This document shows positions 1 to 5,808 of a stretch of DNA of 8,895 bases, piece after piece. This stretch comes from a bacterium (GTDB taxonomy: Bacteria; JAUVQV01; DATDCY01): the NCBI GenBank assembly GCA_036524115.1, contig DATDCY010000154.1, positions 1-8,895 of the forward strand, written 5' to 3'. Position 1 is the first letter of the stretch, and every line of letters begins with the position of its first letter. Below the pieces are notes generated by a model. It saw only the letters and a program-made list of their open reading frames with translations, searched no databases and was not told the DNA's origin. Made by a program: the position numbers and the translations under genes.

Positions 1-19
1 TGGCCGCCGGCCGGTGCCA

Positions 20-32
20 ACCCGGAGCGGGT
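20..32 (-). other. Short hairpin just after the TGA
   Basis: ACCCG (20-24) and CGGGT (28-32) form a five-pair stem with a three-base loop, starting four bases after the natural end of the multihaem gene. No T-run follows on the minus strand, so it is at best a weak terminator candidate. The remaining bases to the left edge are GC-rich with nothing recognisable. Confidence 0.2.
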
Positions 33-36
33 CAAA

Positions 37-153
37 TCACCGGTGGCAGGCGGCGCAGAGCGCGGCGGTGCGCTCCTCCCTGAGCATGCAGTTCGTCGGG
101 AAGCCGTCGGCGAGGTTGGTGCCGTGCGGGTTGTGGCAGGAAATGCACGGCGC
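37..153 (-). pseudogene. Detached C-terminal doubled-CXXCH tail of the upstream multihaem gene
   Basis: Directly after the TAG at 154-156, the same frame stays open for 38 codons and ends at TGA (37-39). It reads APCISCHNPHGTN near its start and LCAACHR at its end. This is the doubled-CXXCH pattern (CxxCHxPHG, then LCxxCH) that closes many secreted multihaem proteins of Geobacter-like bacteria. The first haem motif is encoded at 147-133 and the second at 57-43. Codon choice is as G/C-rich as in the body of the gene and no frameshift is present, so the segment looks like intact coding sequence. With one residue at the TAG, the full protein would be 982 residues. There is no convincing start codon or ribosome binding site for separate translation. 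It is listed as a broken gene part; readthrough or a sequencing error are alternatives. Confidence 0.8.
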
Positions 154-2985
154 CTAGTCGAAGCTGGTGACGCCGTCCGCGGGCGAGCCCGGGGCGTTCG
201 TCGAGAGGTGGACGTCGATCGGATACGGGATTCCCTGGCCATCCATCACGCTGCCGTGGGCGCCGAACCGCGTCACGCCCGGAGCCGGCAGGGCGTCCTT
301 GTTGTGGCGGTGGCGGTTCGCCGGGGTGTGGCACTGGTAGGCGCAGCGATTGTCGAGCGTGAGCTGCACGCTCCAGTCCGGCGCGGATATCCCGATCCAG
401 CTCGCGTTCAGGTGCGCCGTATTCCCGTTGATGTGCTGCTTCGTCTCGACCGAGTTGAGCACGCCGTCGAGATGCGTGCCCGCCGGAAGGCTGATGTCGT
501 GGCAGGCCGTGCACGTGGCGTCCGGAGAGATGATTGCGAATCCGATGCTGTCGGCCGGCGCGTGCGGCGCCGTCCCGTTCGTGCCGTGGCCGTTCACGTT
601 GTATCCGTACGTCCCGTCGTCGTAGGGCTTCGGGTTGGTGCCCACGCCGCCCGGGCTGACGCCGTCGCCCATCACGTTGGGGGCGGCCGGGAGCGGCCCC
701 GCTCCGTCGGGATCGTAGCCCACGCCCGTCCAGACACCGTCGCCGTCGCCGTCGCCGTTGTGGCACCCCTCGCAGGCGCTGGCGGCGGCGACATCGGCGG
801 TCGCCGTGGCGCCCGGCGAGAAGTTCAGCGCCGCGTCGTGCGCGAACGCCGCGTAATGGTAGGTGCCCGGGCCAAGCCCGACATCGGCGGCGGCCGTCCC
901 CTGGCCCTGGTAGACGAGCGCGCCGTCGTCGGGGCCGGCCGGGGCCCGGTCGGTCCGCCGCAGCACCCGGACGCCGGCGAAGTCGGCATCCCCGGGGTTC
1001 ACCCACGAGAGGTTCACGCGGCCGCTGACGCCCGCCGCCGCGAAACCGGTCACCGGCCCCGGCGCCGTGGCGTCCCAGGACGCCTGGCAGCCGTTGCCGC
1101 CGGCGACCCACGGCGAGGGGTTCCAGCCGGCGCGCAGCGCGCGCACCCGGTAGTAATAGGTGCTGCCGTTGGCGCGGCCGGCGATCTGGGCGGCAAGCAA
1201 CCCGCCCGCGTAGACGGCCCGCAGGCCCGCCGTGAACCCCGGGTTCGTCGCTTCCTGCAACTCATAGGTCGCCTCCGGCGTGGACGAGGCGCCCCACGTC
1301 ACCTGGTAGTCCGGGCCGGAGCTGGCGGCCGGGACCGTTGGTGCGGCGGGCGGGGCGGTCGCGTAGGCGTCGCCCTTGACCAGGATCGAGAACAACCCCT
1401 CGCCGGGGTCCGCCGCGAGCGTGCCGCCGACCGCGTCGAGCAGCGCCACCTCCAGCCGACAGGAGGGGGCGGCCACCGCCAGCGCCGGCACCCCCCAGAT
1501 CCAGGTGCCCGGGTTGCCCGGGACGGTCGCGAGGTCCGTCCACGTCGCGCCGCTGTCCAGGGACAGGCGAAGCCTCACGGAGGACGCGGTGATCCCAGCG
1601 CGCGTGACCCAGCGCACCGTCCTGGTGGTGCCACCGTACACCGTGTCGCCGCCCTCGGGGGACGTAAGATCGACGCCGCCGAGGATGCTGAATGTGCCCT
1701 GCCCGCTGTCCCTGCCCAGGAGTTGATCGGCGCCGCCGTACAGCTCGACGCGCGCGCGACAGCCGTCGGTGCGATCGTGCGCGGCCGGCACGCGCCAATC
1801 GTACGAGCCCGGGTTGCCGCCGATTCTCTTGGCCTGCCAGCTCGCGCCATCGTCGAGCGAGTACGAGAATCGGGTGTAGGCGACCGGCGCTGCCGTCAGG
1901 GCCCTCGTCCAGGTCACGTGGAGGGTGCTCCCGCCGACTACTTCAACGCCCTTCTCGGCCGCGGTCAGATCCAGCGGCCCGATGGCGAACGGCGCGTCGC
2001 TCACGTCCATGGCCACGACAGCGCCGTCGTTGCGCAACCCCTCCACCTTGATACGCCAGTTCCGGGCGGTGACCTTGTACGTCGACGGCGACGGCGTCCA
2101 GGACGCCATGCCGCGCGAGGCCGGCGTCCCGGGCACGACGACGCGCCAGCTCCCGCCGTCCGGGCGAAGCGAGACCCGCACGCTCGCCACGCCCGTGCCG
2201 GCCACCCAGCGGATCGTCTGCGCGCGCCCGGTGCCGAGGAATTCGCCGCCGTTGGGCCAGGTCAGGGTCACCTTCGCGGTGCCCGCGGCGATCGCGACCG
2301 TCGCGGCAGCCGTCGTCGAGAGGCCGGAGCGGTCCTTCACCCGCAGGCCGACGGTGTGCTGCGTTCCCGCCGTGCACGCCCCGCCGCAGATTCGCGTCCT
2401 CACCTGCTCCCACCCGAGCTTCACCAGAGCGCCGCTGACATCGCCGTACTTTCCATCGTCGTCGAGGTCCCAGGCGTACTCCGCGATCGCATCGCCACAC
2501 GGAGCGTCGGGATCGCTGCTGCCCGCCGCGCTGAGACTCAGCGGCTTGCCGATCGCCACCGTGTACGGGTCGCCGGCGGCGGCGACCGGCGCGCGGTTGA
2601 CGACCTCGACCGCGACCGTCGCCAGGCCGCTCGCCGCGGGGTCACCGTCATCGGTCACCCGCAGCGCCGCGGTGAACGACCCGAGCTCGCCGTAGGTGGC
2701 GGCCGCCGTGGGGCCTGACGCCTCCTCGGTGAAGGACCCGTCGTAGTGGAAATCCCAGGCGTAGGCCGCGATGCGCCGGCCGGGGTCCCCGTGGAACGAG
2801 CCGGTGCCGTCGAAGCGGACTTCCTGCGGGCAGTACATCGTCACGGGATCGGCGGTCGCGACCGCCGTGGGCGGGTCGCCGGCGGCGGCGAGCGCCGGCC
2901 CCGCTGGCAGCAGGGCACAGAGTATTCCCGGCAACAGGCAGACGATGCCCGCGCCGACGGTGGACACGATGCCGGCCGGTCTCAT
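154..2985 (-). CDS. Secreted PKD/Ig-like/FN3 multihaem c-type cytochrome-like protein, ended early by an in-frame TAG
   Basis: 943 residues as terminated. A signal peptide (1 to about 35, ending ALAAA) directs export. Two PKD-like domains follow (about 38-130 and 131-233; AYAWDF and EYAWDLDDDG motifs). Next are three related beta-sandwich repeats of Kre9/KNH-like type (about 238-336, 338-434, 438-534), opening like LTWPNGGE and closing xFxI; copies two and three are clearly alike (SLDxGAxW, GNPG). Two FN3-like domains come next (about 544-635, 641-733). The C-terminal part carries CEGCH (738-742), CTACH (825-829) and CAYQCH (881-886), plus many histidines that could be distal haem ligands. 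Covalent c-haem attachment outside the cytoplasm is inferred from these motifs; electron transfer or surface display is a guess. The ATG start has AAGGA at 2997-2993, seven bases upstream. The reading frame continues past the TAG (154-156) into two more CXXCH motifs, so this may be a recent pseudogene, a sequencing error or a recoded gene. The domain reading is firm; the physiological role is unknown. Confidence 0.85.
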   Translation of the reverse strand: MRPAGIVSTVGAGIVCLLPGILCALLPAGPALAAAGDPPTAVATADPVTMYCPQEVRFDGTGSFHGDPGRRIAAYAWDFHYDGSFTEEASGPTAAATYGELGSFTAALRVTDDGDPAASGLATVAVEVVNRAPVAAAGDPYTVAIGKPLSLSAAGSSDPDAPCGDAIAEYAWDLDDDGKYGDVSGALVKLGWEQVRTRICGGACTAGTQHTVGLRVKDRSGLSTTAAATVAIAAGTAKVTLTWPNGGEFLGTGRAQTIRWVAGTGVASVRVSLRPDGGSWRVVVPGTPASRGMASWTPSPSTYKVTARNWRIKVEGLRNDGAVVAMDVSDAPFAIGPLDLTAAEKGVEVVGGSTLHVTWTRALTAAPVAYTRFSYSLDDGASWQAKRIGGNPGSYDWRVPAAHDRTDGCRARVELYGGADQLLGRDSGQGTFSILGGVDLTSPEGGDTVYGGTTRTVRWVTRAGITASSVRLRLSLDSGATWTDLATVPGNPGTWIWGVPALAVAAPSCRLEVALLDAVGGTLAADPGEGLFSILVKGDAYATAPPAAPTVPAASSGPDYQVTWGASSTPEATYELQEATNPGFTAGLRAVYAGGLLAAQIAGRANGSTYYYRVRALRAGWNPSPWVAGGNGCQASWDATAPGPVTGFAAAGVSGRVNLSWVNPGDADFAGVRVLRRTDRAPAGPDDGALVYQGQGTAAADVGLGPGTYHYAAFAHDAALNFSPGATATADVAAASACEGCHNGDGDGDGVWTGVGYDPDGAGPLPAAPNVMGDGVSPGGVGTNPKPYDDGTYGYNVNGHGTNGTAPHAPADSIGFAIISPDATCTACHDISLPAGTHLDGVLNSVETKQHINGNTAHLNASWIGISAPDWSVQLTLDNRCAYQCHTPANRHRHNKDALPAPGVTRFGAHGSVMDGQGIPYPIDVHLSTNAPGSPADGVTSFD
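737..760 (-). repeat. Six-base tandem repeat encoding a Gly-Asp run
   Basis: CCGTCG is repeated four times on the plus strand, the last copy ending TTG. On the minus strand it encodes the NGDGDGDG stretch just after the CEGCH motif of the multihaem protein. Alternating Asp and Gly may bind calcium. Such a short in-frame repeat could also vary in copy number by slippage. Confidence 0.5.
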
Positions 2986-2992
2986 CGGGCTG

Positions 2993-2997
2993 TCCTT
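2993..2997 (-). promoter_or_regulatory. Shine-Dalgarno of the multihaem gene
   Basis: AAGGA on the minus strand, seven bases before the ATG at 2985. It fixes the start immediately ahead of a credible signal peptide. Confidence 0.6.
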
Positions 2998-3045
2998 CGA
3001 CCGCGTTGCGTGTTCGCGCCCCCGCGGCTGCCCGGCCGCGCACGG

Positions 3046-3086
3046 CGAGTGTAGTTTACCACGTCACAAGGATTCAGTGCTGTCAA
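3046..3086 (-). promoter_or_regulatory. Possible promoter of the multihaem gene
   Basis: On the minus strand an extended -10-like TGGTAAACT (TAAACT at 3058-3053) lies about 70 bases before the start codon. A perfect TTGACA sits at 3086-3081, but 22 bases separate it from TAAACT, too far for a normal sigma-70 pair. The stretch is locally AT-richer than the flanking genes. The promoter is therefore tentative: it may work as an extended -10 element without a proper -35. Confidence 0.3.
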
Positions 3087-3178
3087 TCACAATCCGGGGC
3101 TGTGGCGGCCGACTCGATACTGGCTGGAGGCCGCTCAGAACGGGTCAGATGCAAGGAAGGCCCCGATGCGAATGCCGA

Positions 3179-3196
3179 GACGGGCTGGCGCCCGTC
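3179..3196 (-). terminator. Hairpin downstream of the M23 peptidase gene, possible terminator
   Basis: GACGGGC (3179-3185) and GCCCGTC (3190-3196) form a perfect seven-pair stem with a four-base loop, about 54 bases after the peptidase stop codon. No T-tract follows on the minus strand, so it could be a factor-assisted terminator or an mRNA 3'-end stabiliser rather than a classical intrinsic terminator. Confidence 0.35.
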
Positions 3197-3249
3197 GCAG
3201 GCAGGCGCGAGGGGCCTGACGCCGCAGATGGCCCGTTATCAGCGGCCGA

Positions 3250-4212
3250 CTAGTTGATGACGTAGTCCTGCGGGTCGACCGGGACGCCGTTGCGCAGCAC
3301 CTCGTAGTGCAGGTGCGGCCCCGTGCTCTTGCCGGTGTTGCCGACCAGCGCGATCATCTGCCCGCGCCGCACCTGCTGGCCGGCCCGCACGAGCACCCGC
3401 GACGCGTGCCCGTAGCGGGTCTGGAGCCCGTAGCCGTGCTCCAGGGACACCATGTTGCCCAGTTCCGCCTCGCGGCCGACGGCCGTGACCAATCCGTCGG
3501 CGGGCGCCACGATGGACGTCCCCAGCGGCGAGGAGATGTCCAGCCCGCGGTGCATGGTCTTGTTCTGGGTGAAGGGATCGCTGCGCCACTGGAAGCCGGA
3601 CGTCACCCACCCGCGCGTCGGCAGGATCGAGGGCGTCGCCGCCATGAGCGAGCGCCGATCCTCCAGGTAACTGACCAGGTCCGAGAGGCCCTGCTCCTGG
3701 GTCTCGACCCGCCCGCGCAGCTGCGCGAGGTCGCGGTCGACCTGGCCGGCGAGGTCGGCCTGCCGCACCTCCTGCCCGCTGAGCATGTCGGCGAGGCTCT
3801 TCTCGCCGCCGCCGATGGCCGGCGTCTTCTCGCGATCGGCCGCCCGGTGGTCCAGATCGAACGCCGTGCGCAGCCGCGCCTCGAACTTGCGCAGCCGCGA
3901 CATGGCGTTCTCCATGTCGACGAGCCCGCGGGCCAGTTGCGCGGTCTTCTCGCGCTGGGCCACCGTCTCGGCGCGCAGCCGATCCAGCTCGGCAGCCTGG
4001 AACATCCCGCGAACAAAGGAGATTCCGAGCAGGGCAAACAGGAGGGCCGCCGCGCCGGCGCTCGCGACCATCAGCCGGAGCGTGCGCTCGCTGACGACCA
4101 GGCGGCGCACGCGGCTGTGCGCGCTCGGGACGATCATGAGGGTGTAGGAGTGGCTGCGGCGCTCGACGCGGCCCTTCTCCTCGGCGCCCTTGCGTTTCCT
4201 GAACAGACGCAT
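3250..4212 (-). CDS. Membrane-anchored M23 (LytM-type) peptidoglycan endopeptidase
   Basis: 320 residues. It is predicted to cut peptide cross-links of peptidoglycan in the periplasm. A basic cytoplasmic N-terminus (1-46) leads to one membrane segment (about 47-68), then helical, probably coiled-coil stretches (about 70-115 and 150-185), and the C-terminal LytM domain (about 200-315). Zinc and catalytic residues are all present: HRGLD (H221, D225), YGHAS (H269) and GPHLHYE (H300, H302), so it should be an active hydrolase rather than a degenerate EnvC/NlpD-like activator. The ATG start has AAGGAG six bases upstream (4224-4219) and a promoter just before that. The stop is TAG. It is separated from the cold-shock gene by two hairpins, so it is probably transcribed alone. 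No bactofilin gene, a common partner of such peptidases, lies beside it in this window. The precise cellular role (growth, division or shape) cannot be told. Confidence 0.93.
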   Translation of the reverse strand: MRLFRKRKGAEEKGRVERRSHSYTLMIVPSAHSRVRRLVVSERTLRLMVASAGAAALLFALLGISFVRGMFQAAELDRLRAETVAQREKTAQLARGLVDMENAMSRLRKFEARLRTAFDLDHRAADREKTPAIGGGEKSLADMLSGQEVRQADLAGQVDRDLAQLRGRVETQEQGLSDLVSYLEDRRSLMAATPSILPTRGWVTSGFQWRSDPFTQNKTMHRGLDISSPLGTSIVAPADGLVTAVGREAELGNMVSLEHGYGLQTRYGHASRVLVRAGQQVRRGQMIALVGNTGKSTGPHLHYEVLRNGVPVDPQDYVIN

Positions 4213-4218
4213 CGCCCT

Positions 4219-4224
4219 CTCCTT
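4219..4224 (-). promoter_or_regulatory. Shine-Dalgarno of the M23 peptidase
   Basis: AAGGAG on the minus strand with a six-base spacer to the ATG at 4212. This is the strongest ribosome binding site in the window and decides the start. Confidence 0.8.
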
Positions 4225-4236
4225 CCGTGGGACCGT

Positions 4237-4264
4237 ATTGTGCCACCCCCCGGCGGGCTGTCAA
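4237..4264 (-). promoter_or_regulatory. Sigma-70-like promoter of the M23 peptidase gene
   Basis: TTGACA (4264-4259), a 16-base spacer, then CACAAT (4242-4237) preceded by TGG, an extended -10 feature. The transcript would start near 4230, giving a leader of roughly 18 bases that just contains the AAGGAG site. Confidence 0.55.
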
Positions 4265-4298
4265 CCGGAAAGTCACCGGAATAGTCAGGGAAGAAGAC

Positions 4299-4315
4299 GC
4301 CCCCGGGAGGGGGGC
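4299..4315 (-). terminator. G/C hairpin with pyrimidine tail between csp and the peptidase gene
   Basis: GCCCCC (4299-4304) pairs with GGGGGC (4310-4315) around a five-base loop. On the minus strand it is followed by a pyrimidine-rich stretch, TCTTCTTCCC after one G. With the larger hairpin at 4326-4365 it probably ends the cold-shock transcript ahead of the peptidase promoter. Confidence 0.4.
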
Positions 4316-4325
4316 CGGACGCGCA

Positions 4326-4365
4326 ACGGCCCCGACCGCGCGCCGTGCGCCGCGACCGGGGCCGT
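4326..4365 (-). terminator. Strong hairpin downstream of csp, probable terminator
   Basis: ACGGCCCCG (4326-4334) and CGGGGCCGT (4357-4365) make a perfect nine-pair stem with a 22-base GC-rich loop, starting 22 bases after the csp stop. Only two T residues follow on the minus strand, so the U-run typical of intrinsic terminators is missing, as is common in GC-rich genomes. Confidence 0.5.
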
Positions 4366-4387
4366 CGAAGGGACTTGGGCGGGAAGC

Positions 4388-4600
4388 CTAGGCCTGGGCG
4401 GCCTTGATGACGTTGGCCGCCTGGGGACCCTTGGGCCCGTCGGTGATCTCGAACTCCACTGCCTGACCGTCAGCGAGCGACTTGAAACCGGGCTCCTGGA
4501 TGGCCGAGTAGTGCACGAAGACGTCTGAGCCGTCATCCTTCTGGATGAAGCCCCAGCCCTTCTTCTCGTCGAACCACTTCACCTTGCCGGAGATTCTCAT
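4388..4600 (-). CDS. csp: Cold-shock domain protein (CspA family)
   Basis: 70 residues, the usual length of the family. It is a small single-domain RNA/ssDNA-binding protein that acts in the cytoplasm as an RNA chaperone. Visible hallmarks are [15 protein letters not shown] (residues 5-19, containing the RNP1-like KGWGFI) and DVFVHYSAI (26-34, the RNP2-like VFVHY), with the usual DGQAVEFE and GPQAANV blocks near the end. The ATG at 4600 is chosen because it gives the canonical MxxGKVKWF N-terminus and has AGGG six bases upstream. Upstream extensions of the open frame would run into the divergent aroF gene. A promoter near 4709-4685 would give a leader of about 78 bases, which fits the long 5' leaders of csp genes. 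Two hairpins follow the TAG stop. Whether this copy is cold-induced or constitutive cannot be read from the sequence. Confidence 0.96.
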   Translation of the reverse strand: MRISGKVKWFDEKKGWGFIQKDDGSDVFVHYSAIQEPGFKSLADGQAVEFEITDGPKGPQAANVIKAAQA

Positions 4601-4606
4601 GAAAAT

Positions 4607-4610
4607 CCCT
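4607..4610 (-). promoter_or_regulatory. Shine-Dalgarno of csp
   Basis: AGGG on the minus strand, part of a longer G-rich run, six bases before the ATG at 4600. It supports the 70-residue product over longer versions of the frame. Confidence 0.5.
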
Positions 4611-4684
4611 ACCCCCTTTCCCCTCAGGATGCGTACCGCCGGAGAACTCCAGCGGAAGACGTGCGCGAATCCATGACGGGCATT

Positions 4685-4714
4685 GAAATAGCGATTTCCG
4701 ACCCTTCTTGTCAA
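4685..4714 (-). promoter_or_regulatory. Sigma-70-like promoter of csp
   Basis: A perfect TTGACA (4714-4709), an 18-base spacer, then TATTTC (4690-4685), in the most AT-rich part of the window. The predicted start is near 4678, with a leader of about 78 bases. It is back to back with the aroF promoter. Confidence 0.55.
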
Positions 4715-4732
4715 GGGGCAAATTTGCTTGAC
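4710..4732. repeat. Inverted repeat between the divergent csp and aroF promoters
   Basis: GTCAAG (4710-4715) is mirrored by CTTGAC (4727-4732), and the interval includes the palindrome CAAATTTG (4719-4726). The arms overlap both -35 boxes, so a protein bound here could affect both promoters. Part of the symmetry is expected simply because two TTGAC-type -35 boxes face away from each other. Confidence 0.4.
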
Positions 4733-4757
4733 CCCGAGCGAGTTTAGCAGGTATAAA
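4728..4757 (+). promoter_or_regulatory. Sigma-70-like promoter of aroF
   Basis: TTGACC (4728-4733), an 18-base spacer, then TATAAA (4752-4757). Each box has a single mismatch to consensus. Transcription should begin around 4764-4767, at or just before the aroF ATG at 4767, so the transcript would have almost no leader. Confidence 0.55.
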
Positions 4758-4766
4758 CGGCGGATC

Positions 4767-5783
4767 ATGATCATCGTCATGCGCCAGGGGGCCCCCAAGA
4801 AGGAGCTCAACGAGGTCCTCAAGGCCATCCGGGACCTCGGCTACAAGACCCACATCATCCACGGCGTCGAGCGCGACGTCATCGGCGCCATCGGGGACGA
4901 GCGGGGCAAGGCCCGCCTCCAGTCGCTCGAGTCGCTCGCCGGGGTCGAGAAGGTCGTCCCCATCCTCAAGCCCTACAAGCTGGCGAGCACCGAGGTCAAG
5001 CCGGAGCCGACGGTCATCGAGGTCGGCGGCGTGAAGATCGGCGGCGACGCCTTCGTCGTCATCGCCGGCCCCTGCTCGGTGGAAAGCCGCGAGCAGATCC
5101 TCGAGACCGCCGCCGCCGTGAAGAAGGCCGGCGCCCGCATCCTGCGTGGCGGCGCCTACAAGCCGCGCACCTCCCCTTACAGCTTCCAGGGGATGGAGGA
5201 AGAGGGGCTCAAGCTGCTGGCCGAGGCGCGCGAGGCGACCGGTTTGCCCGTGGTGACGGAGATCGTCAACCCGGCGGACGCCGAGACCATCGCCAAGTAC
5301 GCCGACATGTTCCAGGTGGGCGCTCGCAACGTGCAGAACTTCGCGCTGCTCAAGGTGCTCGGCCAGCTCGACAAGCCGATCTTCCTCAAGCGCGGCATGA
5401 TGACGACGATCGAGGAATTCCTGATGTCCGCCGAGTACATCCTCGCCGAGGGCAACCGGCGGGTGATCCTCTGCGAGCGGGGCATCCGCACCTTCGAGCG
5501 GGCCACGCGCAACACGCTCGACATCTCCGCGGTCCCCGTGCTCAAGGGGATGACGCACCTGCCGGTGGTCATCGACCCGAGCCACGCCGCCGGCCACTGG
5601 CAGTACGTCCTGCCGCTCGCCAAGGCGGCCGCCGCGGTCGGCGCCGACGGCCTGATGATCGAGGTGCACCCGCACCCCGAGCTGGCCGTGAGCGACGGCC
5701 TGCAGTCGCTCAAGCCCGAGAAGTTCCGCGAGCTGATGCGGGAGATCAAGCCCTTCGTCCGGGCCGCCGGCCGCGAACTGTAG
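4767..5783 (+). CDS. aroF: 3-deoxy-7-phosphoheptulonate (DAHP) synthase, type I-beta
   Basis: 338 residues. It condenses phosphoenolpyruvate with erythrose 4-phosphate, the first step of the shikimate pathway, in the cytoplasm. An N-terminal ferredoxin-like regulatory domain (1 to about 70) precedes the TIM-barrel. Barrel motifs include AGPCSVES (100-107), [17 protein letters not shown] (126-142), FLKRGM (206-211), ERGIRTFE (237-244), [11 protein letters not shown] (268-278) and MIEVHP (297-302). Metal ligands C103, H273, E299 and D310 match those of the Thermotoga maritima enzyme shifted by one residue. In that relative the N-terminal domain mediates feedback inhibition by Phe/Tyr; the same is likely but not proven here. 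The MIIVM start at 4767 is chosen because it is typical of the family. The frame can be opened at a TTG at 4728, but that codon is the -35 box. No clear Shine-Dalgarno is present. The TMTC-like gene follows by 25 bases. Confidence 0.96.
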   Translation: MIIVMRQGAPKKELNEVLKAIRDLGYKTHIIHGVERDVIGAIGDERGKARLQSLESLAGVEKVVPILKPYKLASTEVKPEPTVIEVGGVKIGGDAFVVIAGPCSVESREQILETAAAVKKAGARILRGGAYKPRTSPYSFQGMEEEGLKLLAEAREATGLPVVTEIVNPADAETIAKYADMFQVGARNVQNFALLKVLGQLDKPIFLKRGMMTTIEEFLMSAEYILAEGNRRVILCERGIRTFERATRNTLDISAVPVLKGMTHLPVVIDPSHAAGHWQYVLPLAKAAAAVGADGLMIEVHPHPELAVSDGLQSLKPEKFRELMREIKPFVRAAGREL

Positions 5784-5808
5784 CCCGACGTCCCGCCTTC
5801 CGCCCGCC

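Larger units (their letters stand above)
2986..3249. other. Non-coding gap between the peptidase and multihaem genes
   Basis: The 264 bases hold a perfect seven-pair hairpin at 3179-3196, a weak promoter candidate near 3046-3086 and the ribosome binding site of the multihaem gene. Short open frames here have no ribosome binding site or recognisable protein pattern. I see no riboswitch, tRNA or repeat array. Confidence 0.5.

Noticed and set aside
154-156. TAG as a sense codon throughout this genome
   Set aside because: csp, the M23 gene, aroF and the TPR gene all end at TAG exactly where their families normally end. Only context-specific readthrough remains possible.
43-2718. Long plus-strand open frame opposite the multihaem gene
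   Set aside because: Its translation is Arg/Ala/Val/Gly-rich with no domain pattern. It is a by-product of GC-rich coding on the other strand, which has a signal peptide and recognisable domains.
2771-3257. Plus-strand open frames covering the gap before the multihaem gene
   Set aside because: They overlap the start of the multihaem gene, lack a ribosome binding site and show no protein pattern.
4728-4766. Upstream TTG start for aroF adding 13 residues
   Set aside because: The TTG is part of the -35 box and the added residues lie before the family-typical MIIVM start.
4388-4828. Longer, 146-residue version of the cold-shock protein
   Set aside because: The extra N-terminal part would cross the divergent promoter region and overlap aroF. 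The ATG at 4600 gives the exact family length and has a ribosome binding site.
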